From NCBI RefSeq assembly GCF_010747415.1, contig NZ_JAAGNZ010000001.1, positions 2,852,001-2,916,000 on the forward strand: a stretch of 64,000 bases of DNA, written 5' to 3'. Below, one piece after another: positions 25,598 to 34,747 of the stretch. The notes under the pieces are model-generated. The model ran no database searches. It had not been told where the DNA came from and worked only from the letters and a program-made list of their open reading frames with translations. Source of the DNA: Spirosoma agri (GTDB taxonomy: Bacteria > Bacteroidota > Bacteroidia > Cytophagales > Spirosomataceae). Position numbers and translations under genes: made by a program. Within the stretch, counting starts at the first letter, position 1. Every line of letters begins with the position of its first letter.

Positions 25598-27427
25598 ATG
25601 GAAGCCGTTCAAAACGAAAAAGGGCAGATTTCGATCCATACCGAGAATATCTTCCCGATTATCAAGAAATTTCTCTATTCCGACCACGAGATTTTCCTGC
25701 GTGAATTAGTATCGAATGCCGTTGATGCTACGCAGAAATTACGCCAGCTGGCGTCGTTCGGCGAATTTGGGGGCGAACTCGGCGACTTGAAAGTAACGGT
25801 TTCGCTCGATGAAGAAGCCAAAACGATCACGATCAGCGACAACGGGATCGGTATGACCGCCGACGAAATTAAGAAATATATCAATCAGATTGCGTTCTCG
25901 GGCGCGTCCGATTTTCTGGAAAAATATAAGGACAAAACCGACGACAAGGGGCAGATTATCGGACATTTCGGCTTAGGGTTCTATTCGGCCTTTATGGTTG
26001 CCGAAAAAGTTGAGATTGTCACCAAATCCTATCGCGATAATGCGGAAGCAGCCCGCTGGATCTGTGATGGTTCGACGGAGTTTGAACTGACACCCGCCGA
26101 ACGTACGGAACGGGGTTCAGACGTTATTCTGCACGTGGCCCCCGATTCGGAAGAGTTCCTCAACAAAGGCCGGCTACAGAGCATTCTGGACAAGTACGCC
26201 CGTTTCCTGCCTATACCGGTTGAGTTCGATGGCAAAGTTGTGAATAACACAGCGCCCATCTGGACAAAATCGCCCTCCGATCTGACCGACGAGGATTACA
26301 AGGCATTCTACCGGGAATTGTATCCGATGGGTGAGGAGCCGCTATTCTGGATTCACCTCAACGTCGATTATCCATTTAATCTGACGGGTATTCTGTACTT
26401 CCCTCGCGTCAAAAACGAACTGCGGTTTCAGCGTGAGAAGATTCAGCTCTACAGCCGGCAGGTATTCATTACGGATGAGGTAAAAGACGTCGTTCCTGAC
26501 TTCCTGATGATGCTGCACGGCGTGATCGACTCGCCGGATATTCCGCTCAACGTATCACGTAGCTTCCTGCAAGCGGATTCGAACGTTAAGAAAATCAACG
26601 GCTACATCACCCGGAAAGTAGCTGATAAACTGAATGATCTGTTCAATTCGGATCGGAAGGGCTTTGAAGAGAAGTTCGACGATATCGGTCTGTTCATCAA
26701 ATACGGTATCCTGAGTGACGATAAATTCTGGGAAAAAGCGAAAAACTTCGTCTTGCTCAAAAACACGGAGGGCGAATACGCTACCCTCGATGAGTACCGT
26801 GAGAAAGTGCAGGCCAACCAGACTGACAAGAACAACACGCTGGTAGCCTTGTACACGACTGATCGCAAGCAGCAGGATGCTTACATCGAATCGGCCCGTC
26901 GGCGTGGTTACGATGTGCTGCTGATGGATAACGTGATCGATGCACACTTTATCAATGCGCTCGAACAGAAGCTCGACAAGGTGAATTTCCAGCGGGTTGA
27001 TGCCGATACGCTCGACAAACTGATCGACAAAGGACTCAACAACGAAAGCGTCTTGTCGGAAGATGATAAAACCAAGCTGAAAGATGTGTTTGATCAGGTG
27101 CTGGACAACAAGATGCTGAACGTGAGTATTGAAGCGCAGCCCGTCGATGAACTTCCGGTTACCATCACGATGCCTGAGTTTATGCGCCGGATGAAAGACA
27201 TGTCGGCTCTGTCGGGTGAGCAGTCGTTCTATGGTAACTTACCCGTGAGCTACAATGTAGTGGTAAACGCCAATCACGCGCTGATCGGGAAGATTCTGGC
27301 AGAGACGGATGCTGATACGCAGAAGTCGCTGGTCAAGCAGGTGTATGACCTTGCCTTGCTGTCGCAGAACATGCTGACCGGTGCTGAACTGACCGCCTTC
27401 GTTCGTCGGACCGTCGCAACGTTGTAA
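25598..27427 (+). CDS. htpG: Molecular chaperone HtpG (Hsp90)
   Basis: Cytoplasmic ATP-dependent chaperone. The GHKL ATPase motifs are all present: FLRELVSNAVDATQKLR, SDNGIGMTADEI and IGHFGLGFYSAFMVAEKV. The middle domain has LNVSRSFLQ and the FPRVKNELRFQREKIQLYSRQVFI segment. 609 residues is about the usual length for Bacteroidota (somewhat shorter than 620-630 of E. coli). It is a single-gene unit with a terminator; the stress-type upstream sequence is discussed separately. Confidence 0.98.
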   Translation: MEAVQNEKGQISIHTENIFPIIKKFLYSDHEIFLRELVSNAVDATQKLRQLASFGEFGGELGDLKVTVSLDEEAKTITISDNGIGMTADEIKKYINQIAFSGASDFLEKYKDKTDDKGQIIGHFGLGFYSAFMVAEKVEIVTKSYRDNAEAARWICDGSTEFELTPAERTERGSDVILHVAPDSEEFLNKGRLQSILDKYARFLPIPVEFDGKVVNNTAPIWTKSPSDLTDEDYKAFYRELYPMGEEPLFWIHLNVDYPFNLTGILYFPRVKNELRFQREKIQLYSRQVFITDEVKDVVPDFLMMLHGVIDSPDIPLNVSRSFLQADSNVKKINGYITRKVADKLNDLFNSDRKGFEEKFDDIGLFIKYGILSDDKFWEKAKNFVLLKNTEGEYATLDEYREKVQANQTDKNNTLVALYTTDRKQQDAYIESARRRGYDVLLMDNVIDAHFINALEQKLDKVNFQRVDADTLDKLIDKGLNNESVLSEDDKTKLKDVFDQVLDNKMLNVSIEAQPVDELPVTITMPEFMRRMKDMSALSGEQSFYGNLPVSYNVVVNANHALIGKILAETDADTQKSLVKQVYDLALLSQNMLTGAELTAFVRRTVATL

Positions 27428-27460
27428 GTCCTGTAATCGAACAGTTCAACTACAGTGTAC

Positions 27461-27498
27461 AAAAAATGGGCTGCTCTGGAAGGAGTAGCCCATTTTTT
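27461..27498 (+). terminator. Intrinsic terminator after htpG
   Basis: Twelve-base-pair perfect stem AAAAAATGGGCT with AGCCCATTTTTT (27461-27472 with 27487-27498); symmetrical A/T tracts, so it can also serve the convergent DUF4126 gene. Confidence 0.92.
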
Positions 27499-27527
27499 GT
27501 GGCGAGGTAACAAATTCGCTCTGGTGC

Positions 27528-28163
27528 TTACGCCCGACCGTTGCTACTCCGTGGAATCTGCGTAATAGGGTTACCGGCCTGTTTGGAAGAAGCCCGGCTG
27601 AACCAAACTTTTCGTTTAGCCAGCAGTCGCCCAATAATGAAGATCAGCACCGCGCCAATGATCACGACGGCAACCAGCGGCAAAAAGATCGTGAAGAGCG
27701 ATAAACCAACCGACGCGGCATTTTCGCCGGTCGCAACGATTGGATTGGCAACTCCACCCGTTGTGGCACTGGAGCCGAGCCGGAGCAGACTGGTTCCCGC
27801 CTGAACGATCCCGGCAGAACTGCCACCCAGCATCAGGCCAAGTCCCCAGTGGATCACGGAGTTATCGATGTGCAAAAAAGATGTGCTCAGTATCGTACCG
27901 GCGATGATGGATAAAGGCGTGGCTATGGTATCCAGGATATTGTCGAGCCAGGGAATGTAATAGGCGCCAATTTCAAAGATAGTAGCGATGGCCAGCCCAA
28001 ATAAAGCGGGCCAGTCACTGAGCCATTCGAAGCCCGTTACCGTGCCAATGAAGCCTAGCTTGGTAGCTACGCTGGCGATCAGCAACGGAACAAACACCCG
28101 AAAGCCGCAGCAGGCCGCCAGTCCAACGCCAATGCAGGCACTCATGATCCATTCGATGGACAT
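27528..28163 (-). CDS. DUF4126 family membrane protein
   Basis: 211 residues from ATG at 28163 (MSIEWIMSACIGVGLAACCGFRVFVPLL). Several hydrophobic segments separated by short loops; the repeated alanine/glycine-rich halves (IGVGLAACCGFRVFVPLLIASVA and HWGLGLMLGGSSAGIVQAGTSLLRLGSSATTGGVANPIV) fit the DUF4126 family of unknown function. The C-terminal tail is basic (LLAKRKVWFSRASSKQ). The longer frame opening at 28391 has no family character before MSIEW. Confidence 0.82.
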   Translation of the reverse strand: MSIEWIMSACIGVGLAACCGFRVFVPLLIASVATKLGFIGTVTGFEWLSDWPALFGLAIATIFEIGAYYIPWLDNILDTIATPLSIIAGTILSTSFLHIDNSVIHWGLGLMLGGSSAGIVQAGTSLLRLGSSATTGGVANPIVATGENAASVGLSLFTIFLPLVAVVIIGAVLIFIIGRLLAKRKVWFSRASSKQAGNPITQIPRSSNGRA

Positions 28164-28249
28164 AATTCGTACGTTTATTGTGTATACGTTACAGCCACCA
28201 GAAAAGGCCGTAAACTGACTACATAAACCGAATTTCGGGCCATTGGGTT

Positions 28250-29740
28250 TTAACCAAAGAACTGCGCGTTGAAATTCATGAGAAAGGCTTCGTCGGTGGC
28301 GCGGGTCAGCGCGGTGTAGAGCCAGCGGACAAATTCGTTGTTGACCTGCCCGTCCGGCAGAAATCCCTGATCGATAAAGACCGCGCTCCACTGGCCGCCC
28401 TGTGCTTTATGACACGTCAGCGCATAGGCAAACTTTACCTGCAACGCATTCAAATAAGGGTCGCGCCGAATCGCTTCGGCGCGTTCTTTCTTGCTCTTGA
28501 TGTAGAAATAATCCTTTGAAACGCTTTCATAGAGCGCTTTGTGCTGGTCCGATGCGAGCGATGGTACGGGCGTATGCAGCGTGTCAAGCAGAATTTTAGC
28601 CTCAAAATCAGGCTGTTCCTCGTAATCGACCAGCCGCAGATTGACCGTCGCAAACCGGAAACCGTGCATCTCTTCCTTGTTGCGAATCTTCAGCACTTCG
28701 GCAAATTCGCCGTTAGCCAGAAATCCAGCCGGTGAATCGTCATCCAGAATAGTATAATTATTCCGGGCAATCATCAGCATGTCACCCGCGTCGAGTTCTT
28801 CTTCGCACTGGTCGATCATGCGCCGGACGAACTGGTTGTACTGCACCGCCGTTTTATTGGAGCGACAAAGAATAGCCGTATTCTCACGCCCATATTTATC
28901 ATAGGCGTACCGGATGCCGTCTTCGAGCTTCATAAGTGGCATTTTATAAATGTCGCTGAATGACCGAACATTCAACTGAATGGCCGGGGAATCGGCCTGA
29001 TCCGCCCCCCCCGAATCGTTCAGCAGCGCATCGAAACCCACGGCCTTAGGCGTTGGCTGAGGATCGTCGAGCAACAATCGCAGACTGGTCGCATTGTAGA
29101 GAATGCCCGATTCTTCTTCCTGCCGCATCACCTCGGTGAGTTCCTGCTCATAGACGGTCATGTCGAACGCACTGGAGAGAAAGTTACGATCGAGCGCCGG
29201 GCTCAATTCCCGCCCAATGGGGGGTAGCTGCGCCGTGTCGCCGATGAGCATCAGTTTATTGCCGGGGTTTTCAAAAACAAAATCGATCAGATCAGTGAGC
29301 AACCCCTTACCGCCAAAGTCTGCTTCGTCGGATATCATCGAGGCTTCATCGACGATAAAGAGCGTGTCTTCGTGGTAATTTTTCTGCCGCTGAAACGCCA
29401 GCGTTCCTGAGCCCGGCTCGGCTACCTGCCGATAAATTTTGCGGTGAATCGTCTGGGCCGGTTTCTTGGCATAATTGAACATTACTTTCGCAGCCCGACC
29501 GGTAGGCGCCAGCAGAATCGATTTATACCCAAAGCGGGGGAGTATTTTGATAAGGGTGCCGACGAGGGTCGTTTTGCCGGTTCCGGCGTAACCCCGCAGC
29601 AAAAAACAGTCGCGGTAGTGCTCAAATTCTTCGCGGGCGATGAACGCACCAATCTGCTCAAAAAACTGCTGTTGCCCACTCGTCGGTTTGTAGGGAAAGC
29701 GTTTGGCCAGCAACTGCGCAGCCGTTTGGGTATCATTCAT
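28250..29740 (-). CDS. RecD-like/Dda-like superfamily 1 DNA helicase
   Basis: ATP-dependent 5'-3' type helicase related to RecD2 and phage Dda. Walker A GYAGTGKTT lies at about 50-58, followed by LLAPTGRAAKVM, Walker B FIVDEASMIS, motif III LIGDTAQLPPIGRELSPAL, and C-terminal motifs FAYALTCHKAQGGQWSAVFID and FVRWLYTALTRATDEAFLMN (UvrD_C_2 type). 496 residues, shorter than RecD and without the N-terminal helix-hairpin-helix domain of RecD2. Probably acts in DNA repair or replication restart. No recB/recC neighbours. Confidence 0.9.
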   Translation of the reverse strand: MNDTQTAAQLLAKRFPYKPTSGQQQFFEQIGAFIAREEFEHYRDCFLLRGYAGTGKTTLVGTLIKILPRFGYKSILLAPTGRAAKVMFNYAKKPAQTIHRKIYRQVAEPGSGTLAFQRQKNYHEDTLFIVDEASMISDEADFGGKGLLTDLIDFVFENPGNKLMLIGDTAQLPPIGRELSPALDRNFLSSAFDMTVYEQELTEVMRQEEESGILYNATSLRLLLDDPQPTPKAVGFDALLNDSGGADQADSPAIQLNVRSFSDIYKMPLMKLEDGIRYAYDKYGRENTAILCRSNKTAVQYNQFVRRMIDQCEEELDAGDMLMIARNNYTILDDDSPAGFLANGEFAEVLKIRNKEEMHGFRFATVNLRLVDYEEQPDFEAKILLDTLHTPVPSLASDQHKALYESVSKDYFYIKSKKERAEAIRRDPYLNALQVKFAYALTCHKAQGGQWSAVFIDQGFLPDGQVNNEFVRWLYTALTRATDEAFLMNFNAQFFG

Positions 29741-29904
29741 GCATCTAATTTACGAAAAAAGAGGCAAAATTGAAAGGTGATTTTCGAGCTAAACGAAGCT
29801 TTAAACAGTCCTATTTTTTGCTATTTTTTACTTCTTTAGCCTCATTCATTTCCTCCTTCTGGCTTTTTTGTTATCTTCACCGCAGCACTAACTCCTTCAC
29901 CCAC

Positions 29905-30342
29905 ATGAAAATACGTCACATTCTCCAGGGAAAAGCAATTAACGCCCTTTATTCCGTTCCGTCCGATGAAACCGTACTGGGCGCCTTAAAACTCATGGCC
30001 GAGAAAAACATTGGGGCTGTGCTGGTTGTCGACGACGAGAAACTGACCGGTATTTTCTCCGAACGGGATTATGCCCGCAAGGTTATCCTGAAAGATCGTC
30101 ATTCGGACGATACGCGGGTTTCCGAGGTTATGACGGCGCAGGTGATTACGATCGAGCCCGAACAAACGCTGGAAGAATGTATGGTCATCATGTCGGACCG
30201 CCACATCCGGCACTTACCCGTTATGGACAATGGCGAATTGAGTGGTATCATTTCGATCAATGACGTGGTGACGGCGATTATCCGCGATCAGAAAACCCGG
30301 ATCGATTCGCTCGAAAGCTATATTTCGGGAAGTCCGTACTAA
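29905..30342 (+). CDS. CBS-domain pair protein
   Basis: 145 residues from ATG at 29905, consisting almost wholly of two CBS motifs: ETVLGALKLMAEKNIGAVLVVDDEKLTGIFSERDYARKVI and then VMTAQVITIEPEQTLEECMVIMSDRHIRHLPVMDNGELSGIISINDVVTAII. Such stand-alone Bateman modules bind adenine nucleotides and regulate partners that are unknown here. The reading frame extends upstream to 29770, but that part looks like leader sequence, and a TATCTTCA box (29872-29879) lies just before the chosen start. Confidence 0.92.
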   Translation: MKIRHILQGKAINALYSVPSDETVLGALKLMAEKNIGAVLVVDDEKLTGIFSERDYARKVILKDRHSDDTRVSEVMTAQVITIEPEQTLEECMVIMSDRHIRHLPVMDNGELSGIISINDVVTAIIRDQKTRIDSLESYISGSPY

Positions 30343-30351
30343 CACAAAAAG

Positions 30352-30411
30352 CAGGGTGTATGATCGTATGACCGCTCGTCCTGAAACCGGCCGTTCTGCG
30401 CATACACCCTG
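30352..30411 (+). terminator. Hairpin after the CBS-domain gene
   Basis: Perfect 11-bp stem CAGGGTGTATG with CATACACCCTG (30352-30362 with 30401-30411), A-run before and a short T-run after; loop of 38 nt is long for a terminator. Confidence 0.6.
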
Positions 30412-30519
30412 TTTCCGCCACTATAAATTCCTTACCTTCGCGTCCCCGGTTGATGGATGTGATGAAACGCAGTCGGTAAACCTGCCTGACCGCGCAAAAA
30501 CCTCACGGCTGCTTAGGCG

Positions 30520-31005
30520 ATGGATGCACCGAACGAAGAGGTATCGCGATTATACGGAAACCGCCTGCGACTGCGGGTTTGCGGACTGTGTCGGGATGGA
30601 GACCGCCTGTTAATGGTGCGCCACCGGAATATTGGTCCGGCCAACACATTCTGGAGTCCGCCGGGTGGGGGCGTAGAATTTGGCGAAAAGGCGCCTGATG
30701 CGTTAATTCGTGAGTTTGCCGAAGAAACGGGGCTGACGGTATCGGTAGGTGACCTTCTGTTCGTGAATGAAGTTATCGCAAAGCCACTCCACGCCGTTGA
30801 GTTGTTCTTTGTCGCTCAGGTCAGGACTGGATTGCTGCGATTGGGGATCGATCCGGAAATGGGCCTTATGAATCAGCTCATTGACGACGTTCGGTTTATG
30901 CAGTTCGACGAAATAAAAGCCTTGCCAGCCGACGAAGTTCACGCTTTGTTTCGTCACTGCAACTCGCTGGACGACGTCTTTGAGCTGCACGGCTATATGC
31001 ACTGA
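30520..31005 (+). CDS. Nudix hydrolase
   Basis: 161 residues with a complete Nudix box at about 47-69: GGGVEFGEKAPDALIREFAEETGL keeps the GX5EX7REUXEEXGU pattern (shown as key residues G, E, REF-EE-G). Flanked by RVCGLCRDGDRLLMVRHRN and by NEVIAKPLHAVELFFVAQV. Substrate (a nucleoside diphosphate linked to X) cannot be assigned. A TACCTTCG box at 30433-30440 may be the promoter, giving an untranslated leader of about 70 nt in which I see no known riboswitch. Confidence 0.9.
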   Translation: MDAPNEEVSRLYGNRLRLRVCGLCRDGDRLLMVRHRNIGPANTFWSPPGGGVEFGEKAPDALIREFAEETGLTVSVGDLLFVNEVIAKPLHAVELFFVAQVRTGLLRLGIDPEMGLMNQLIDDVRFMQFDEIKALPADEVHALFRHCNSLDDVFELHGYMH

Positions 31006-31136
31006 CCCGATAAGTTAGCCAGTTTGTTATCGATCGAAGAAAGATATGAACTGTTACGAGCTTGTGACGTTATTATCTACACCTATTCCGATTGTCTTTT
31101 TAGTTTAGTTATCCAATTAGCCGTTGCCAAGAATCC

Positions 31137-32027
31137 GTGCAAACCACCGTGACCTTAACGCCAACCGTAACCATTCGTTCTAACTCGTTCGATCCAGAGA
31201 AGACGGATAAATCAATTCTATGTCTGGAAGTTGGGCATGATCGATTTCGGTTTCTGGTGCAGGATTCACGTCGCCAGGGGTGCTTCCTGGAGGAGTACAC
31301 GTTCCCGTCGCTGCTGACTGACCGGCCATTGACCGATCGGCTGCCGGATGTTTTCCGGGATCATCCGGTGTTGTCGGCTGGTCCCTGGCAGGAGGTTCGT
31401 ATCTGTGTCAATTCGCCGTCTTTTACGCTGATACCGAAACCGCTTTTCCGGAAAGAGTACGCCAGCAGCTACCTGACATTCATGCGAGGCAACGATCTGC
31501 CCGCCCACGAATTTGCGCAGTCCTATGCGCACGACAGCGAGGGATTCCTGTCAATTTTTAACCTCGAACACCAGCTGGTCGATTTCTTTTCGGGTGCGTA
31601 TCCGCTGCAACCGTCGACGTTTATTCACCAGATGGGTTCATTGATTCAGGCCACGGCTGAGCTGGATCGGCTGTCGCTAACGCCCCAGAATGTCTGGCTT
31701 TATTTTGAGGATGAATTTGTTTCTGTTTTGTACCGCAGTGGACATCAGTTGCAGTACAGCAATCGGTTCGGGTACAAAAATGTGCAGGATCTGGTCTACT
31801 ACATACTGTATGTATTCAGCGAACAGAATCTGAATCCGGAAGCCATTAACGTGTTTCTGTACGGTGAAATTACGCCGTTCGCCGAAGCCTATACGGAACT
31901 GAATCGGTTCCTGCCGAACCTGACTTTCGGGCAGAAACCAGCTGGCCTAAGGCTGACTGAGGAATTCGACGAACTGCTCGAACATCGATATTTGAGTCTG
32001 TACGGCCTTTCTTTATTGGCAGAATGA
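31137..32027 (+). CDS. DUF3822 family protein
   Basis: 296 residues, start GTG at 31137. The N-terminal ILCLEVGHDRFRFLVQDSRRQGCFLEE and the mid-region WLYFEDEFVSVLYRSGHQLQYSNRFGYKNVQDLVYYILYVFSEQNLNPE are typical of DUF3822, a Bacteroidota family of unknown function commonly found beside coaD. The repeated pattern of an N-terminal short beta-hairpin and a second similar one near 185 is reminiscent of actin-like ATPase folds (PilM-type), an inference only. 58 bp separate it from coaD. Confidence 0.82.
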   Translation: MQTTVTLTPTVTIRSNSFDPEKTDKSILCLEVGHDRFRFLVQDSRRQGCFLEEYTFPSLLTDRPLTDRLPDVFRDHPVLSAGPWQEVRICVNSPSFTLIPKPLFRKEYASSYLTFMRGNDLPAHEFAQSYAHDSEGFLSIFNLEHQLVDFFSGAYPLQPSTFIHQMGSLIQATAELDRLSLTPQNVWLYFEDEFVSVLYRSGHQLQYSNRFGYKNVQDLVYYILYVFSEQNLNPEAINVFLYGEITPFAEAYTELNRFLPNLTFGQKPAGLRLTEEFDELLEHRYLSLYGLSLLAE

Positions 32028-32085
32028 AGCGAACTTGTGCCCCAAAGTAACCAAGACCTTTCGCTGGACCACTCATTCATCTGCT

Positions 32086-32553
32086 ATGAACACAATTGCT
32101 TTGTTTCCGGGTTCCTTCGATCCGTTCACTAAAGGACACGAAGACATTGTCTTACGCGGACTTCGGCTGTTCGATGAGGTGATTATCGGCATCGGTCGTA
32201 ACGCCCGAAAAGAGCGTTATTTTCCGCTTGACCAGATGATCCCCCTGATTGAAGAAGCCTTCAAAAAGTACCCGGCTGTTCGCGTTATCAGCTACGACGA
32301 CCTGACGGCGAACGTTGCCCGAAGCGAAGGGGCTACATTTCTGCTGCGGGGCTTGCGGAATACGACCGATTTTGAATACGAAAACGGCATATCACAGGTG
32401 AACCGTTACGTGTACGAAGAGGTCGAGACGGTTTTCCTGATCACATCGCCCCATTTGGCCCCCATCAGTTCGAGCATCATTCGCGACCTGCATCGCTACG
32501 GCAAGCAGGTCGACGAATTTTTGCCGTACAAGCTGACGAACCAGCCGGTCTAG
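32086..32553 (+). CDS. coaD: Phosphopantetheine adenylyltransferase
   Basis: Fourth step of coenzyme A synthesis: 4'-phosphopantetheine plus ATP gives dephospho-CoA. FPGSFDPFTKGHEDIVLRG holds the nucleotidyltransferase T/HxGH motif (KGHED), LLRGLRNTTDFEYE and the ISSSIIRDLHRYG end are diagnostic. 155 residues from ATG at 32086, family-sized; the upstream in-frame extension to 32035 is not conserved in character. Confidence 0.97.
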   Translation: MNTIALFPGSFDPFTKGHEDIVLRGLRLFDEVIIGIGRNARKERYFPLDQMIPLIEEAFKKYPAVRVISYDDLTANVARSEGATFLLRGLRNTTDFEYENGISQVNRYVYEEVETVFLITSPHLAPISSSIIRDLHRYGKQVDEFLPYKLTNQPV

Positions 32554-32562
32554 CCAGCGCGC

Positions 32563-33276
32563 TTATTTATTAACCGACTGGTCTAATTCCTGATTCACGG
32601 AATCGATCACGTAGCGAATGGAACTGAACGAATTGGTTAGGGCCAGCTTCGTTTGTTTCGGGTCGAGCCAGGCCAGCTTCTCAATGCCTTCGTCGGCTTG
32701 GGGAGCCATGCGCCGATCGTCGACGACACCCATCCGATACCATTTCGTGCGTTTCAGAATTCGGTTTCCATTGAGCGCGTAGGTGTGCCAGGTCGTGCAG
32801 ATGCGTTCGCCAACCGACGGGCGCACTCCCGTTTCTTCCTCAACCTCGCGAGCCGCTCCCTGACGCGACGATTCACCGTCGTCCAACTTACCTTTAGGCA
32901 AATCCCAGACGCCCCGGCGAAACATCAACAGCATTTTGTTTCCTTTAAAAACAACACCACCAGCCGCTTTAATGATCTTGAATGGCTTCTTGATCGCATC
33001 TTCGCAGGCGCTTTTGTCAATGCATCCCAGCGTTATCGACAGCAGGGGTGTGGTGCTGGTTTTCTGAAGGAGAACCAGAATTTTTTCAACCGTTGCCGGG
33101 GTTGTATTGAGCACCAGAAGATGACCCTGCAATACATCCGCTTTCAACACCTCGAGACGGGCATCGACAATCTTGTCAAAATCTACGAACGTATCGCGTT
33201 TTAACGAGTTGGTCAGTTGTGAAGCGGCTTTTGAGCCAACGAGCCGGATTGGGCGGTCGTTAATGAAAATAATCAT
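32563..33276 (-). CDS. Nudix hydrolase with Bacteroidota-type N-terminal domain
   Basis: 237 residues from ATG at 33276 (MIIFINDRPIRLV). Residues 1 to about 95 form a small separate domain; the Nudix domain follows, with AAGGVVFKGNKMLLMFRRGVWDLPKGKLDDGES and box residues G-KLDDGES-AAREVEEETGV. C-terminal GIEKLAWLDPKQ. The closeness to AP4A/diadenosine-type Nudix proteins (RRGVWDLPKGK) is suggestive but not decisive. It converges with coaD, 9 bp apart. Confidence 0.9.
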   Translation of the reverse strand: MIIFINDRPIRLVGSKAASQLTNSLKRDTFVDFDKIVDARLEVLKADVLQGHLLVLNTTPATVEKILVLLQKTSTTPLLSITLGCIDKSACEDAIKKPFKIIKAAGGVVFKGNKMLLMFRRGVWDLPKGKLDDGESSRQGAAREVEEETGVRPSVGERICTTWHTYALNGNRILKRTKWYRMGVVDDRRMAPQADEGIEKLAWLDPKQTKLALTNSFSSIRYVIDSVNQELDQSVNK

Positions 33277-33363
33277 TGAAGCATTATGCAGATGGAAGGG
33301 TAAAAATAGCAAAAACCAACGGTCTGTTGCACGACTTAACCATTATAAACAGTTTCCGTTTAC

Positions 33364-33371
33364 TATTTTTG
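33364..33371 (+). promoter_or_regulatory. -7 box (TATTTTTG) for the second CorC-type gene
   Basis: Perfect TAnnTTTG, 22 nt before the GTG start at 33394; no TTG at the -33 distance. Confidence 0.45.
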
Positions 33372-33393
33372 CGCAAGCCAACCATTCCCCTTT

Positions 33394-34683
33394 GTGGAAA
33401 TCCTTATAATTCTATTGCTGACGATTCTGAATGGGGTGTTCTCCATGTCTGAAATCGCGCTCGTTTCATCCCGTAGATCGAAGCTGGAAGCAGCCGCCAA
33501 AAACGGAGACCGTCAGGCGCAGGTAGCGCTCGATCTGGCGAATTCACCGAACCGGTTCCTGTCGACCGTACAGATTGGTATCACGCTGATCGGCATTTTG
33601 CTCGGTATTTTTTCGGGTGATAAACTGACCGACGATTTCCAGAACTTCGTGGCGCAGGTTGATCTCATTCGTCCCTACGCGCATTCGATTGCCGTTGTTC
33701 TGGTATTGTTGCTGCTTACTTACCTCTCGCTGGTATTTGGCGAATTAGTGCCGAAACGCATTGGGTTGTCCAACCCGGAAGGGATCGCCAAAACAATGGC
33801 CGCGCCCATGATGCTGCTGTCCCGGATTACATCACCGTTCATTGCCTTGCTGACGGTTTCAAGTGATTTGCTCCTGAAAGTACTGAATATTAAGCCCAAC
33901 GAAAGTGCCGTTACGGAAGAGGAAATCAAAAGCCTGATTCAGGAGGGCACCTCGGGTGGGGCCATTGAGGAAATTGAACAGGAGATTGTTCAGAATGTCT
34001 TTCAGCTCGGCGATCGCAAAATTACATCGCTGATGACAAACCGTCAGGAGATTGTTTACCTCGATCTGGACGATGAACTGGCCGAGAACCGGGCTAAAAT
34101 TCTGGAATATCGCCATTCGGTTTTTCCGCTTTGCGATGGAAGCGTAGACGATGTTGTCGGCCTGATCTACACGAAGGATTTTCTGGGTAATGACCTGGAT
34201 AGCGAACTGACCCGGCTAAACGACATTAAGCGGGAAGCGTTGTTCGTGCCGGAAAACAACCGCGCCTATCAGGTGCTGGAGCGTTTTCGGGAACGGAAGC
34301 AGTACGTCGGTATGATTGTCGATGAATATGGGGGGGTGCTGGGCATCGTTACCCTGAATGATATCCTGGACGTGCTGGTGGGCGATATCAACGACGATTC
34401 CCACTCCGATTATGAGATCCGTGCCCGCGAAGATGGCACCTACCTGATCGATGCACAATTGCCGTTTGAAGATTTTATCTCCTACTTTTCCATCAACATT
34501 ACGACGCAGGCCCGTCGGGATCTCACCGGATTTGATACCCTCGGTGGTTTCGCGCTGCATATTTTAAAAGACATTCCCCAAACGGGCGAATCCTTCGTCT
34601 GGCAGGCATACCGGTTTGAGATCATCGACATGGACAAGAGCCGTATCGACAAGATACTGGTCAGTAAGCTGCTGGAAGAATAG
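33394..34683 (+). CDS. CNNM/CorC-type membrane protein with CBS pair
   Basis: 429 residues from GTG at 33394. DUF21 domain with hydrophobic segments (ILIILLLTILNGVFSMSEIALVSSRRSKLEAAA, FLSTVQIGITLIGILLGIFSG, VVLVLLLLTYLSLVFGELVPKRIGL), two CBS motifs (KITSLMTNRQEIVYLDL; YVGMIVDEYGGVLGIVTLNDILDVLVGDI) and a CorC_HlyC tail. The GELVPKRIGL and SGGAIEEIEQEIVQNVFQLGDR segments are typical. Same length as the paralogue at 10095 but clearly diverged. Probable metal-ion efflux role. Confidence 0.92.
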   Translation: MEILIILLLTILNGVFSMSEIALVSSRRSKLEAAAKNGDRQAQVALDLANSPNRFLSTVQIGITLIGILLGIFSGDKLTDDFQNFVAQVDLIRPYAHSIAVVLVLLLLTYLSLVFGELVPKRIGLSNPEGIAKTMAAPMMLLSRITSPFIALLTVSSDLLLKVLNIKPNESAVTEEEIKSLIQEGTSGGAIEEIEQEIVQNVFQLGDRKITSLMTNRQEIVYLDLDDELAENRAKILEYRHSVFPLCDGSVDDVVGLIYTKDFLGNDLDSELTRLNDIKREALFVPENNRAYQVLERFRERKQYVGMIVDEYGGVLGIVTLNDILDVLVGDINDDSHSDYEIRAREDGTYLIDAQLPFEDFISYFSINITTQARRDLTGFDTLGGFALHILKDIPQTGESFVWQAYRFEIIDMDKSRIDKILVSKLLEE

Positions 34684-34747
34684 CGGGGATCGTAAAACAG
34701 CCGCCCTCGTTTGCGGGTTATAGAGAGGAATTAACTCATCGAGAGCC

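Noticed and set aside
30430-30520. Leader of the Nudix gene as a possible riboswitch
   Set aside because: It contains GC-rich words but none of the conserved motifs of cobalamin, TPP, SAM or FMN riboswitches that I could recognise.
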